Origin: Scopulibacillus daqui
Lineage (GTDB): Bacteria > Bacillota > Bacilli > Bacillales > Sporolactobacillaceae
Reading direction: 5' to 3'
Length of the DNA: 64,000 nt
Assembly: GCF_016908855.1 (NCBI RefSeq)
Contig: NZ_JAFBER010000015.1
Coordinates: 1 to 64,000, forward strand
Shown: piece after piece, positions 53,916-62,366 of the stretch
Layout of the letters: each line of letters starts with the position of its first letter
How positions within the stretch are numbered: the first letter of the stretch is position 1
Notes under the pieces: model-generated
Told to the model about the DNA's origin: nothing
Databases searched by the model: none
Seen by the model: the letters and a program-made list of their open reading frames with translations, nothing else
Made by a program: the position numbers and the translations under genes

Positions 53916-54881
53916 TCAAACGGGAGTTAACGGTGAGTGACTTTCAATTAATACTTGATATAAATTTTTAACGGCAAGATCTATCATGGCATGGCGGGTT
54001 TCCACACTTGCACTGCCAATATGCGGTAAAATAACAGCTTGTCTTAATGAAAGAAGCGGATGATCCGGCCTGATCGGCTCTTCATTGCATACATCAAGTC
54101 CGGCCCCGCCAATTTCACCTGTTTTCAGCGCTTCATACAGCGCTTGTTCATCAACGACGGGACCGCGTCCAACATTAACAAATACCGCATCATTCTTCAT
54201 TAATTCAAAAGCTTTTTTGTTAAACATGCCTTTCGTGTCTTCGGTCAGCGGCGTTAAACAAACAACAAAATCAGATTCCTTCAATAGCTTTTCAAAAGAC
54301 ACATAAGAAGCGCCCAATTCTTCTTCGGTCTCCAAGTCTCTTGAGCGGTTATGATACAAAATATTCATGTCAAAACCTTTAGAGCGCTTCGCGACAGCAG
54401 CCCCTATCCTTCCCATGCCGACAATTCCGAGTGTTTTGCGGTGCAGATCCTTCCCGGCTAACAAGAACGGCCCCCAATTCTTCCATGATCCCGCTTTAAC
54501 GTATTCTGAGGCCTCAACAATCCGTCTTGCCGCCGCCATCAATAGTCCAAAAGCAAGATCTGCTGTTGTTTCAGTTAATACATCCGGCGTATTAGTGACG
54601 ATGACGCCTCGTTTCTTAGCTTCCTGTATATCAATATTATCGTAACCGACAGCCATATTGGCTACAATTTTAAGATGAGGCGCATGATCAAAAAAGCTTT
54701 TATCTACTCGTTCAGTCAGCATGGTTAACATCCCGTCAGCTTGCTGCGCTTTTTCTAATAAAATATGATGCGGCACCGGCTCCCACTCATCATCCCACAT
54801 ATCAACGTTTGCTTTCTCCTTAAGGATTTGCAAGTTTTTATCAGGGAGCTTCCGAGTAATATAAATTTTGGGTTTTGTCAT
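53916..54881 (-). CDS. D-2-hydroxyacid dehydrogenase (glyoxylate/hydroxypyruvate reductase type)
   Basis: About 321 residues. NAD(P)-binding LGIVGMGRIGAAVAKR near residue 150 and LYHNRSR (Arg after the second strand suggests NADPH). Catalytic Arg in NVGRGPVVDE, Glu in NEEPIRPDHPL and His in ILPHIGSASVETR. Reduces glyoxylate or hydroxypyruvate. The ATG at 54881 fits GGAAGGAG better than the ATG at 54887. It occupies a place where B. subtilis has yuxL, thrB, thrC and hom. Confidence 0.88.
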   Translation of the reverse strand: MTKPKIYITRKLPDKNLQILKEKANVDMWDDEWEPVPHHILLEKAQQADGMLTMLTERVDKSFFDHAPHLKIVANMAVGYDNIDIQEAKKRGVIVTNTPDVLTETTADLAFGLLMAAARRIVEASEYVKAGSWKNWGPFLLAGKDLHRKTLGIVGMGRIGAAVAKRSKGFDMNILYHNRSRDLETEEELGASYVSFEKLLKESDFVVCLTPLTEDTKGMFNKKAFELMKNDAVFVNVGRGPVVDEQALYEALKTGEIGGAGLDVCNEEPIRPDHPLLSLRQAVILPHIGSASVETRHAMIDLAVKNLYQVLIESHSPLTPV

Positions 54882-54929
54882 GTGCATTTCTCCTTCCTTT
54901 AGCCCGTTTTCTTCTGCAAAAATGAGACA

Positions 54930-55703
54930 TTAATTTTTTTCTGCCCTCATCCGAATCCTTTTATAATCCGCATACCAAGCGCCGTTTCGATATAAAGCCG
55001 GTTTTAATCTTTCATTAATTCTTTGATAAATCTCTTTTTTTTCAGAGCCAGGAATGTCATAAAAGAAATCATTTGTAAACATATCCAGCCAATTGTTTAA
55101 TCCATTTACGCCATCGTTAAGTTTAGTCGGTCTGTCAAAGTGGAGAGCATAAGTGACACGAAAGCCTTGATTTTCAAGCAATGTGCTGTACTCCCCAATG
55201 CTCGGATAATACCAGGGATTGCGTTCTGAGGCGGAGATGCCATATCCAGAAAGCACAGATGAAATACTGTCAATAATCATTTCAACATTTCCTTTACCGC
55301 CAAATTCACAAACAAAACGTCCCCCGCTTTTTAATGCATGCCAAACAGTTTCTATGACTTTAGACGGGTTTTTAATCCAGTGGAGGACTGCATTTGAAAA
55401 TACAGCGTCAAAGGGCTTAGATGCTTTATAAGTTAAGGCATCTTTCACCAAAAAATCAAGGGTTGGATATTTGTTTTTTGCTGCTTCGATCATTGATGAA
55501 GCCGAATCAATGCCTAAAGGGATTGCCCCGGCTTTGGATATTTCATATGTTAAATCTCCAGTACCGCAGCCAAGATCAAGTATCTGTTCGCCTTGTTTGG
55601 GATTAAGCAGCTCGATAACGCCTTTGCCAAGCTGCGATACAAAGCTTGCACTCTCATCATATAACTTAGCATTCCATGTGTTTTTAGAACCCGTTTCTTT
55701 CAT
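54930..55703 (-). CDS. Class I SAM-dependent methyltransferase
   Basis: 257 residues. SAM motif ILDLGCGTGDLTYEISKAG near residue 42, GIDSASSMIEAAKNK, and FDAVFSNAVLHWIKNPSKVI near 100-119, a pattern close to trans-aconitate methyltransferase. Substrate not known. ATG after AAAGGGG. It precedes the dehydrogenase gene on the same strand with a 42-base gap. Confidence 0.85.
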   Translation of the reverse strand: MKETGSKNTWNAKLYDESASFVSQLGKGVIELLNPKQGEQILDLGCGTGDLTYEISKAGAIPLGIDSASSMIEAAKNKYPTLDFLVKDALTYKASKPFDAVFSNAVLHWIKNPSKVIETVWHALKSGGRFVCEFGGKGNVEMIIDSISSVLSGYGISASERNPWYYPSIGEYSTLLENQGFRVTYALHFDRPTKLNDGVNGLNNWLDMFTNDFFYDIPGSEKKEIYQRINERLKPALYRNGAWYADYKRIRMRAEKN

Positions 55704-55769
55704 GGGCTGGCCCCTTTCTCAAATGGTTACTCATTATCTTAACATAATAGGGAATATTGAAAAAATATC

Positions 55770-56720
55770 CTATCTTTTCACATTTGAAACAAGCCAATCA
55801 ACCGTCTTTATTTCCGCTAAGTTTTCTTGAGCAAACCATTTGAGGAAGGATTCATATTGTTCCATCCTCGATAAAGATTTTAACAAAACATCCATATATA
55901 ATGATTCATTGCGCTTTTTGTCTTCAAAATAAGCTTCACTAAGTTCTATAAAAGACAGAGGAAATAGAAGCCTTCCCATAATCAGTGATTTGCCGAGTGA
56001 AGTTATCGGATTCTCTTGATGATATGCCTGCAAAAATGATTCAATCTCTTGATAAGATTTATTGTCCAAAACCGCCCCCCGCATCCATTCAGCCAGATCA
56101 CGAGAAGGATGGTCGATAACCCAATCGGCAGGGGATTTTATCCAATAGGGTCCAAACGCCCATGTATCATCTGTAAAACGATGATGACAAACGGCTGGTT
56201 TCTCAAACACGCTATAATCGAGCCTTAAATCAACCATATATTGAACAGCATTTTCGCCTAATCCCGCAAAATAAGGGAAAACTTTTATAAAGTGATTTTC
56301 AAAATCAGTGATTGTTCGGCTCTTTTGGCATTCTTTGTAGCGATCCCAAAGATCATCTAAGCGGTTTATCCAATAATTAACGTTATTTACATAAGGCGTA
56401 TCATCAAGCTTTCTAAATTGAAAGAATGAACCAGATTGATGGAACCGGGCAAGTTCCTTTGGCAGCGGCACGTTTTGACGAAAATGCGGCGGTACAATTA
56501 ATAAAACAGTATCTTCATTTTTTCGTGCCGCCCATTTTTTCTTTTGTTCGGGGGCAATCACAGCTACACCTTTTTCTCCCCTTTGGCGAAATCCATAAGC
56601 TAAAGCCGCCAATTCTTCAATATCATCATGATGAAATTTATCTAACGGCAGCTCAACAGTCTGATTTTGAACCGCGTCTTTGCGATATTGATCATAATGA
56701 AAGCTTCTGTTATTCACCAT
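55770..56720 (-). CDS. yutH: Spore coat-associated protein YutH
   Basis: About 316 residues of the CotS/YutH group, which share a protein kinase-like (aminoglycoside phosphotransferase) fold. Visible are LARFHQSGSFFQF near residue 96, AVCHHRFTDDTWAFGPYW near 180 and DWVIDHPSRDLAEWMR near 200. The usual catalytic HGD is replaced by CHHRF, so kinase activity is doubtful. Found in the spore coat in B. subtilis. Start is an ATG at 56720 or GTG at 56717 after AAAGGG. Confidence 0.85.
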   Translation of the reverse strand: MVNNRSFHYDQYRKDAVQNQTVELPLDKFHHDDIEELAALAYGFRQRGEKGVAVIAPEQKKKWAARKNEDTVLLIVPPHFRQNVPLPKELARFHQSGSFFQFRKLDDTPYVNNVNYWINRLDDLWDRYKECQKSRTITDFENHFIKVFPYFAGLGENAVQYMVDLRLDYSVFEKPAVCHHRFTDDTWAFGPYWIKSPADWVIDHPSRDLAEWMRGAVLDNKSYQEIESFLQAYHQENPITSLGKSLIMGRLLFPLSFIELSEAYFEDKKRNESLYMDVLLKSLSRMEQYESFLKWFAQENLAEIKTVDWLVSNVKR

Positions 56721-56830
56721 TATCAACCCTTTTTAAGCCCAATTTTATATCAGTTTATGTTTTTGTTCATATCAAGTGACCCTCGCAGAGAATAAACTGT
56801 ACCCTAAAGGTAAATTCTAATGAAAAATTG

Positions 56831-56857
56831 TAAAGAAACTTGCCGATTGGCAATCTG
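56831..56857 (+). promoter_or_regulatory. Motif shared with the lytH upstream region
   Basis: TAAAGAAACTTGCCGATTGGCAA carries the inverted repeat TTGCC-GATT-GGCAA and lies 35 bases before yutG. A close copy is at 59940-59963. It may be an operator common to both genes. Confidence 0.4.
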
Positions 56858-56888
56858 ATCTATACTTTAAAAGGCGGTGAGTTGTTCT

Positions 56889-57386
56889 GTGCCAGATATC
56901 ATAGAACAAACAGCAAAAAAATGGCTGGAAGAACGAGGCGTCACTTGTGAGGCTATTGCTGAACTTGTGCTTTTTTTGCAAAAAGATTACATTAAAGATC
57001 TGACAACCGAAAAATGTCTTGACAGCATACATCACGTTCTTGCTAAAAGAGAAGTTCAAAACGCCATCATTACAGGTATTGCTCTTGATCGTTTAACAGA
57101 AAAAGGAGCGATTCCAGAACCGCTCCTTGATATGCTAAAACGTGATGAAAGCTTATATGGGGTTGATGAAGTCATAGCCCTTTCCATTGTTAATGTCTAC
57201 GGATCGATAGGTTTTACGAACTATGGTTATATCGATAAAATGAAACCCGGGATTTTGAAAAGGTTAAATGATAAATCTACCGGAGAATGCCATACATTTC
57301 TTGATGATATTGTCGGCGCTATTGCAGCGGCAGCATCAAGCCGGCTGGCTCACAGCGTCAATAATACCCAAAATCTTGATCATTAA
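56889..57386 (+). CDS. yutG: Phosphatidylglycerophosphatase A-like protein YutG
   Basis: About 165 residues of the PgpA family: ERGVTCEAIAELVLFLQKDY at the start, LLDMLKRDESLYGVDEVIAL, and the C-terminal HTFLDDIVGAIAAAASSRLAH with the conserved acidic pair. Soluble Firmicutes form without the membrane helices of E. coli PgpA. Would remove phosphate from phosphatidylglycerophosphate. GTG at 56889 fits GGTGAG; the GTG at 56877 is too close to AAAAGG. It converges on yutF with a 4-base overlap. Confidence 0.85.
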   Translation: MPDIIEQTAKKWLEERGVTCEAIAELVLFLQKDYIKDLTTEKCLDSIHHVLAKREVQNAIITGIALDRLTEKGAIPEPLLDMLKRDESLYGVDEVIALSIVNVYGSIGFTNYGYIDKMKPGILKRLNDKSTGECHTFLDDIVGAIAAAASSRLAHSVNNTQNLDH

Positions 57387-58147
57387 AACGGCCATTCACT
57401 TAAGGAATCTATAGCGTAAGTTGGGCTTTCTGCAATGTCTGTCATGTGTTCTTTCGTCGTTACGCCCGTATAGACAAGCAGCGTATCAACTCCCGCTGTA
57501 AGCCCTGCTTTTATATCAGTATGGTAGTTGTCTCCTATCATCAGGGTTCTATCCTTTGGCGTGCCGATAGCTTTTAGAGCCTGTTCAATAATGATGGGTT
57601 CCGGCTTGCCGATAAAAATAGGATCAACGGTTGTAGAAACACTAACGACTGCTGTCAGCGAACCGTTGCCGGGCAAAAAACCTCGTTCAGTAGGCAAGGC
57701 GATATCCGGATTTGTGGATATAAATTTGGCTCCTTTTCTTACAGCCAAACAAGCTTTTGCGAGTTTTTCATAAGTGATTTCCCGGTCCATGCCGATAACC
57801 ACATAATCGGGATTTTCTTCTTCATAAATGAATCCTGCTTCATTTAAAGCTTGCTTAAGGCCCTCTTCACCAATAAAATAAACTTTTGCATTTTTCTTTT
57901 CTTCTTTTATATATTGTGCGGTGGCCATGCTCGTTGTTAAAACATGTTCAGGCTCAGCCGGAACACCAAAGCCGGCGAGCTTTTCCGCCACCTGCTCTTT
58001 TGTTCTCGTTGAATTATTCGTTACAAATAGATAAGGCAGGCTGCGCTCTTTTAATGTTTTAACAAACGTCACAGCTTCGTCTATCTTTTCGGTGCCGCGA
58101 TACATTGTTCCGTCTAAATCAATCAGAAAACCTTCGTATTTTTTCAT
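57383..58147 (-). CDS. yutF: HAD-family phosphatase YutF (NagD type)
   Basis: 254 residues. Motif I FLIDLDGTMYRG near residue 8, the C2A cap with VTNNSTRTKEQVA, and motif IV LMIGDNYHTDIKAGL near 203. In this family the substrate is a sugar or nucleotide phosphate; B. subtilis YutF is counted among low-specificity HAD phosphatases. ATG after ATGGAGG. Confidence 0.92.
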   Translation of the reverse strand: MKKYEGFLIDLDGTMYRGTEKIDEAVTFVKTLKERSLPYLFVTNNSTRTKEQVAEKLAGFGVPAEPEHVLTTSMATAQYIKEEKKNAKVYFIGEEGLKQALNEAGFIYEEENPDYVVIGMDREITYEKLAKACLAVRKGAKFISTNPDIALPTERGFLPGNGSLTAVVSVSTTVDPIFIGKPEPIIIEQALKAIGTPKDRTLMIGDNYHTDIKAGLTAGVDTLLVYTGVTTKEHMTDIAESPTYAIDSLSEWPF

Positions 58148-58221
58148 CTATATTCCTCCATGTCCATAAATGATTTTAAAGTTCACAAGGACAGATGTTT
58201 AACTTTCTCAATGAAATGTAA

Positions 58222-58244
58222 AAAACCGCTTTGTAAGCGGTTTT
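58222..58244 (-). terminator. yutE terminator
   Basis: AAAACCGCTT/AAGCGGTTTT with TTTTTTA on the minus strand. Confidence 0.85.
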
Positions 58245-58252
58245 ACGTCCAT

Positions 58253-58702
58253 CTATTCTTGATTTTCCGGCATAAATGCTGATACCGGCCCTAATTCCTG
58301 TTCAAGATAATGTCTCACTTGCCGAGGAAAGTCCTTAAGAACTTGTTGATTTTCTTTCAAAGCCGTATAAAGCTTATCATGGTCAATAGTTAAATACTGA
58401 CTGACAAGCGCCTTTCTCAGCTGCACAATGGCTTTGAAGCCTGCCTCATTATCTTTAGGAATGACTTGCTCGTCCACTAAAATATCAACGATGTCTTCAT
58501 AGCTTCCCGGATCACGCATAATGAAACCGTCGATCATATGGTTGCCAATATCGATGAAAGCTTCGATGACATTTTGGGCTAATCGCTCAAGAGCCAGCTT
58601 TTCAACTTCTGAACGCCACTCTGTCTTTTCATTAAACAAATTGATATGCTGTGACATATACGCTAGTGTTGCTTCGATTTTGCGCCGATCGATAAAATAC
58701 AT
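58253..58702 (-). CDS. yutE: YutE (DUF86, HepT-like)
   Basis: 149 residues, helical, with the DUF86 pattern: MYFIDRRKIEATLAYM, ALERLAQNVIEAFIDIGNHMI (split here) and VQLRKALVSQYLTID. HepT proteins are RNases in HEPN/MNT toxin-antitoxin pairs with the motif RxxxxxH/Y; here R-KALVSQY (RKALVSQY) is close to that. No MNT partner lies next to it, so a stand-alone role is likely. ATG after AAAGGAC. Confidence 0.85.
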   Translation of the reverse strand: MYFIDRRKIEATLAYMSQHINLFNEKTEWRSEVEKLALERLAQNVIEAFIDIGNHMIDGFIMRDPGSYEDIVDILVDEQVIPKDNEAGFKAIVQLRKALVSQYLTIDHDKLYTALKENQQVLKDFPRQVRHYLEQELGPVSAFMPENQE

Positions 58703-58860
58703 TTATCTTCGTCCTTTCTTGACCCTTAGATCTCCATATATATTTTACCAAGATATCATCAGCTCTGTCTAACTTGCAGTGACCTCTTCCCCCGCTTTTG
58801 ATAAGATATAAAGGGACAAGTTCTATCGGCAGTCTCATGACAAAGGAAAGGAAGATAACT

Positions 58861-59130
58861 GTGACAGAAGAACGTTTTTTTCTATATGATGAAACTGAAG
58901 AAACCAAAACGCGATTTGTCAGTTTTATGGGGGACGAAACCCGCTTCGATCTAGCTATTATAATATCCAATCGTTATTTTGGTAAACACATGGTTTTAAA
59001 CATTCAAAATGGCCGGTTTGCGATCATTGGCCAGGATGACCTTGATGAGCCTGGTTATTTAGAGGAAGCGTTTCGTATCAATGAAAAGGAAGCCCAAGAG
59101 CTTAAGGGGTTTTTGCAAGAAATGCTATAA
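58861..59130 (+). CDS. DUF3055 family protein
   Basis: 89 residues from a GTG at 58861 (AAGGAAG six bases upstream); a longer frame from a TTG at 58798 lacks a site. The pattern FFLYDETEETKTRFVSFMG, then NRYFGKHMVLNIQNGRFAIIG and DDLDEPGYLEEAF matches a small conserved Bacillales protein family that I recall as DUF3055. Function unknown. Divergent from yutE. Confidence 0.75.
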   Translation: MTEERFFLYDETEETKTRFVSFMGDETRFDLAIIISNRYFGKHMVLNIQNGRFAIIGQDDLDEPGYLEEAFRINEKEAQELKGFLQEML

Positions 59131-59194
59131 GCAATGGCTGAGGTTATAATAAATGGCTGTCTTGCTCATCCTATGATTAAGGATGGTGATGGCA

Positions 59195-59506
59195 GTGTTC
59201 AGAAAGAAGAAAAAGAACCAAGAAAATTATACTGATTTTTCAAATGTGGAAGATCAAAGAAAATTTTTAACTGCTGAAGAGTTCCCTGAAGGCACCTATG
59301 GTGATGCTGCTTACGATTTGTTCGATGAGCCCGTGTTTAACAAAAGCACACCGTGGGAAGAGGGGCAAAGTTATATCAGCGGTTTCACATATGAATATAG
59401 AAATATGCATGAAAACAGACCGCGGAAATTTCCCGGCGCTCATCAAACACATGATGAACCTTACAAAGAAACTGAACCGCCTTTCCAAGATACAGAAACC
59501 CCATGA
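59195..59506 (+). CDS. Small acidic cytosolic protein, conserved in Bacillaceae
   Basis: About 103 residues. Start MFRKKKKNQENYTDFSNVED, then EFPEGTYGDAAYD, STPWEEGQSYISGFTYEYRN and PRKFPGAHQTHDEP; low complexity, probably unstructured, no membrane part. Relatives are usually labelled cytosolic protein, perhaps corresponding to B. subtilis YutC. GTG at 59195 with a GGTGAT site; an ATG at 59183 is in frame. Confidence 0.65.
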   Translation: MFRKKKKNQENYTDFSNVEDQRKFLTAEEFPEGTYGDAAYDLFDEPVFNKSTPWEEGQSYISGFTYEYRNMHENRPRKFPGAHQTHDEPYKETEPPFQDTETP

Positions 59507-59526
59507 ATTTTTAAGGGGTTTCTTTT
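59495..59526 (+). terminator. Terminator of the 59195 gene
   Basis: GAAACCCC/GGGGTTTC, then TTTT. Confidence 0.8.
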
Positions 59527-59804
59527 ACCTTTTTTAATACGAAATAGGCGCATCCAAAATTGCAATATTCATAAATGTAGTCTGTTAACATGCTAATTTT
59601 GTTATCAAACGCCGACTTCCGATGATTATCATCGTAAAAGCCCCGGAGCCTTAATTGTTCATAGCCCCAATCGCCTACAATATAATCATATTTCGATAAA
59701 ATATCGCTGTATCGCGACAAAAAAGCTTCCTCATTCCAGCCGTCTTTAACATTTTCGATTAATTCGTAAGATTGCATTTTTATAGTAACAGTAGGATTAG
59801 ACAT
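59511..59804 (-). CDS. yutD: YutD family protein (DUF1027)
   Basis: 97 residues. The family core KYDYIVGDWGYEQLRLRGFY near residue 40 is unmistakable, with YEYCNFGCAYFVLKK at the end. Conserved in Firmicutes, function unknown. ATG after GAAGGAGG. Its end abuts the convergent 59195 gene. Confidence 0.92.
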   Translation of the reverse strand: MSNPTVTIKMQSYELIENVKDGWNEEAFLSRYSDILSKYDYIVGDWGYEQLRLRGFYDDNHRKSAFDNKISMLTDYIYEYCNFGCAYFVLKKVKETP

Positions 59805-60127
59805 CTGTCATCCTCCTTCACGGTCATTTATTTATCCAACAATTGCCAGCAATAAAATATTAAAATCAGCCATCCTAAAAAGAAGAAAGGTTTTCTAAAG
59901 GTATGGACAGAGGAGTCAAAATCCCTTAAGGCAATATTATAAAGAAAACTTGCAGTTGGCAAGCTTTAATAAAGACAAGAAAAGGAACCAGCTGAAAAAA
60001 CTCAATGGCGCTTTGTAATCCATCCCTTTCATCTGATAATCTGACTCATGCGATACGTACCTGAAGCACAAACAACAAACCAAGGATAGCTGATGTGCCA
60101 ATGATCAGGAAGGAGGCGACCTAAGCA
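59805..60127. other. Gap between yutD and lytH
   Basis: 323 bases with no ORF I can support. At 59940-59963, TAAAGAAAACTTGCAGTTGGCAAG repeats the motif found before yutG (56831). B. subtilis has lipA (yutB) at this place, missing here. Confidence 0.55.
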
Positions 60128-61108
60128 ATGTGGAAAAGGATGTTCTTTTCCATTATAACGGCGTTGTTTATTTTATCTTTGCCGCAATGGACTAATAGTA
60201 AAGAACAGCCAACAAACACACCGGAAGACCGAAAAGCGCTTTACCTAAAAACAGCAGCGATAACTGACGTGCCATGGTATGTTCTGGCAGCTGTTGACCA
60301 ATATGAAAGAAGCCTTCGCAATATAAGGAGAGATTTGCCTGATGCAAAGGGAATAACAGGGATTTATTTTAAGCCAGAGCAATGGGCAGGTCCGCTGAAT
60401 CCTAATAAAAAAGACAATAATAGATTTCATTTAGCGCTTTTCAATGGTTTGGGAAGGGACGGGAGCGGAGATGGCTTAGCTGATATCAATAACCCCGAGG
60501 ATGTCCTGTACGCAATGGCTGAAAGGCTTTCCGAACGCGGTCCCGGCATCGATAATATTAAACTCGCCCTTTGGGATTATTATCAACGCGGAAAAACAGT
60601 TGAAATGATCTTGCAATTATCGAAACTTTACCAGCATTTTAATCGCGTTGATCTTGATGTCCATGCCTTTCCCATCCCTCTTCGCATGAATTATGATTAT
60701 AAGTCGACATGGGGAGCAAGAAGAGGCTGGGGCGGCTTAAGGATCCACGAAGGTACGGATATTTTTGCTGATTATGGGACTCCTGTTAAAGCCACATCAT
60801 ACGGTGTCATTGAAATGATCGGCTGGAATAAATTTGGCGGCTGGCGGCTCGGCATACGCGACCCTCAAAACATTTATCACTACTATGCGCACCTTAGAGG
60901 CTATGGCCGGCATATTAAAAAAGGAACCGTTGTAAAGCCGGGCCAAATTATTGGTTATGTTGGCAGCTCCGGCTATGGTCCAAAGGGAACCCAGGGAAAA
61001 TTTCCTCCCCACCTCCATTACGGTATGTACCGCGACAACGGTTCAACCGAATTTTCTTTCGATCCTTATCCTTATTTAAAAGCTTGGGAAAGACAAGAGA
61101 GGCAATAA
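60128..61108 (+). CDS. lytH: LytH-like M23 peptidase (YunA)
   Basis: 326 residues. A signal or anchor helix (FFSIITALFILSLPQW), a lysozyme-like helical middle part (DVPWYVLAAVDQYERSLR), and a C-terminal M23 domain with zinc ligands in RIHEGTDIFADYG (near residue 207) and PHLHYGMY (near 294). B. subtilis LytH (formerly YunA) is a sporulation-specific L-Ala-D-Glu endopeptidase that trims cortex side chains. ATG 11 bases after AAGGAGG. Confidence 0.9.
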   Translation: MWKRMFFSIITALFILSLPQWTNSKEQPTNTPEDRKALYLKTAAITDVPWYVLAAVDQYERSLRNIRRDLPDAKGITGIYFKPEQWAGPLNPNKKDNNRFHLALFNGLGRDGSGDGLADINNPEDVLYAMAERLSERGPGIDNIKLALWDYYQRGKTVEMILQLSKLYQHFNRVDLDVHAFPIPLRMNYDYKSTWGARRGWGGLRIHEGTDIFADYGTPVKATSYGVIEMIGWNKFGGWRLGIRDPQNIYHYYAHLRGYGRHIKKGTVVKPGQIIGYVGSSGYGPKGTQGKFPPHLHYGMYRDNGSTEFSFDPYPYLKAWERQERQ

Positions 61109-61138
61109 GTTTAATCCACTTATCGCCTCTCTTTTTGT
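61096..61138 (+). terminator. lytH terminator
   Basis: AGAGAGGCAATAAGT/ACTTATCGCCTCTCT (one mismatch), then TTTTTG; it includes the lytH stop. Confidence 0.85.
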
Positions 61139-61151
61139 CTCTCTTTTTGTT

Positions 61152-61937
61152 TTAATGGCTTGTTTTTGAACCGCCCTTCGGAGACATCGGGATCGTTGCA
61201 TCATTGCCGTTTCCGCCTCTGTTGTAATAATACGGCACCTGTCCAGGAATAAATTGCTCAGCAATTGGAATCGTCTGTTCAACCGGCTGATTAGAAGCTG
61301 CAAAAGGCAGGATCACATTAACATTGACTTTGATTGTTAAATAAATACGAATATAGGTATTATTAATCCCGGTGACGATAGCTTTGCTTTTCGCGTCCAC
61401 ATTAACATTGCCAAGGACATCTAATCGCACGGGGATTCTGGGGCTTAAATTCGTTAATAAAGCATTCTCGCTAGCCTGCCCGAGCGGTATTTCCGCTACA
61501 ATGCCTTGTTTCGTCTTTTTATGTATTAACTTTCCATTTTGAATTGAAACTTTTCCATCCTCAGCCATCCTTAAGAATGTTTGAACCCGATCCGTCACTT
61601 CGGCTTTGAGCCGATTAATTTCTGCGGTATTATAGCTGACATTTGTGACTTCATGTTTATCATCATATTGGATAATAAACAGCTTTTTAGGATCAATGAT
61701 GCTTTTGATTTGATCATTGCCTTCCAAATTATTGGACGGGTTGCCGACTCCGTAATTAATGGCATAAGTTTCAATTTGATTAGCTTCGTTTTTCGCAATC
61801 TCTATAAGAGTAGGCGTCACTTGCCGATTGATAAACCAAAATCCGCCCATTGTAAAAATGATGAACATCACCATTGTAAGAACAAAAGCATGACGTAAAG
61901 CAATCGTTCGGCGCCGCCGCATGGGTTTGAACATCAC
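61152..61937 (-). CDS. yunB: Sporulation protein YunB
   Basis: 261 residues: basic N-terminus (PMRRRRTIALRHAF), one membrane helix (AFVLTMVMFIIFTMGGFWFI), then an outer domain with INRQVTPTLIEIAKNEANQI, the family hallmark, and VKVNVNVILPF. Required for normal sporulation in B. subtilis, where it is made in the mother cell. ATG after AGGGGGATGAG, which is hidden in a hairpin. Confidence 0.92.
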   Translation of the reverse strand: MMFKPMRRRRTIALRHAFVLTMVMFIIFTMGGFWFINRQVTPTLIEIAKNEANQIETYAINYGVGNPSNNLEGNDQIKSIIDPKKLFIIQYDDKHEVTNVSYNTAEINRLKAEVTDRVQTFLRMAEDGKVSIQNGKLIHKKTKQGIVAEIPLGQASENALLTNLSPRIPVRLDVLGNVNVDAKSKAIVTGINNTYIRIYLTIKVNVNVILPFAASNQPVEQTIPIAEQFIPGQVPYYYNRGGNGNDATIPMSPKGGSKTSH

Positions 61938-61938
61938 T

Positions 61939-61980
61939 CATCCCCCTTTACAAGCATATATATGCTTGTAAAAGGGGATG
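61939..61980 (-). promoter_or_regulatory. Hairpin that covers the yunB ribosome-binding site
   Basis: 20-base arms 61939-61958 and 61961-61980 pair with one mismatch around the loop TA. On the minus strand the right arm as transcribed contains AAAGGGGGATG, the yunB Shine-Dalgarno region. The apex GCATATATATGC could hold a mother-cell sigma -10 (CATATATAT). Confidence 0.75.
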
Positions 61981-62014
61981 TAAAAGCTTTTTTTGAATTC
62001 TTTTTAAACACGCA

Positions 62015-62317
62015 TTATATCATTTTTAAAAGGGCTTCGCGGCCTGACATTCCCTTCATAATACCTAATCTTTCAGCTCCTATTGTCACTGATTCTAACG
62101 GCGCTTCAAGCAGCTGTTCAATCGTTCTGACACCGACAGCTCTTCCGGCAATAATATTGCGGTCTGCCAATTTCTCATTTAATAAGGCGACATCCAAGGC
62201 CCCGCACATGATATACCCTTTATCATTATAGATGGCCATCAAATTTGTTTGCGGCAGCTTAACCGTTACTGCAGTAAACGGCTGATCAAAAACCATAATG
62301 GGTTTTAATTCGACCAT
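62015..62317 (-). CDS. yunC: YunC (DUF1805)
   Basis: 100 residues with the DUF1805 pattern NLMAIYNDKGYIMCGALDV near residue 26 and GRAVGVRTIEQLLEAPL. Function unknown. It lies between yunD and yunB as in B. subtilis. ATG after GGAAGGAGTG. Confidence 0.92.
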   Translation of the reverse strand: MVELKPIMVFDQPFTAVTVKLPQTNLMAIYNDKGYIMCGALDVALLNEKLADRNIIAGRAVGVRTIEQLLEAPLESVTIGAERLGIMKGMSGREALLKMI

Positions 62318-62366
62318 TCGATCACTCCTTCCACAAATAGCTTATGGAAAGAGATGAAAAATGTGC

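Noticed and set aside
58253-58702. HepT/MNT toxin-antitoxin pair at yutE
   Set aside because: No nucleotidyltransferase partner on either side, and yutE is a conserved single gene at this locus.
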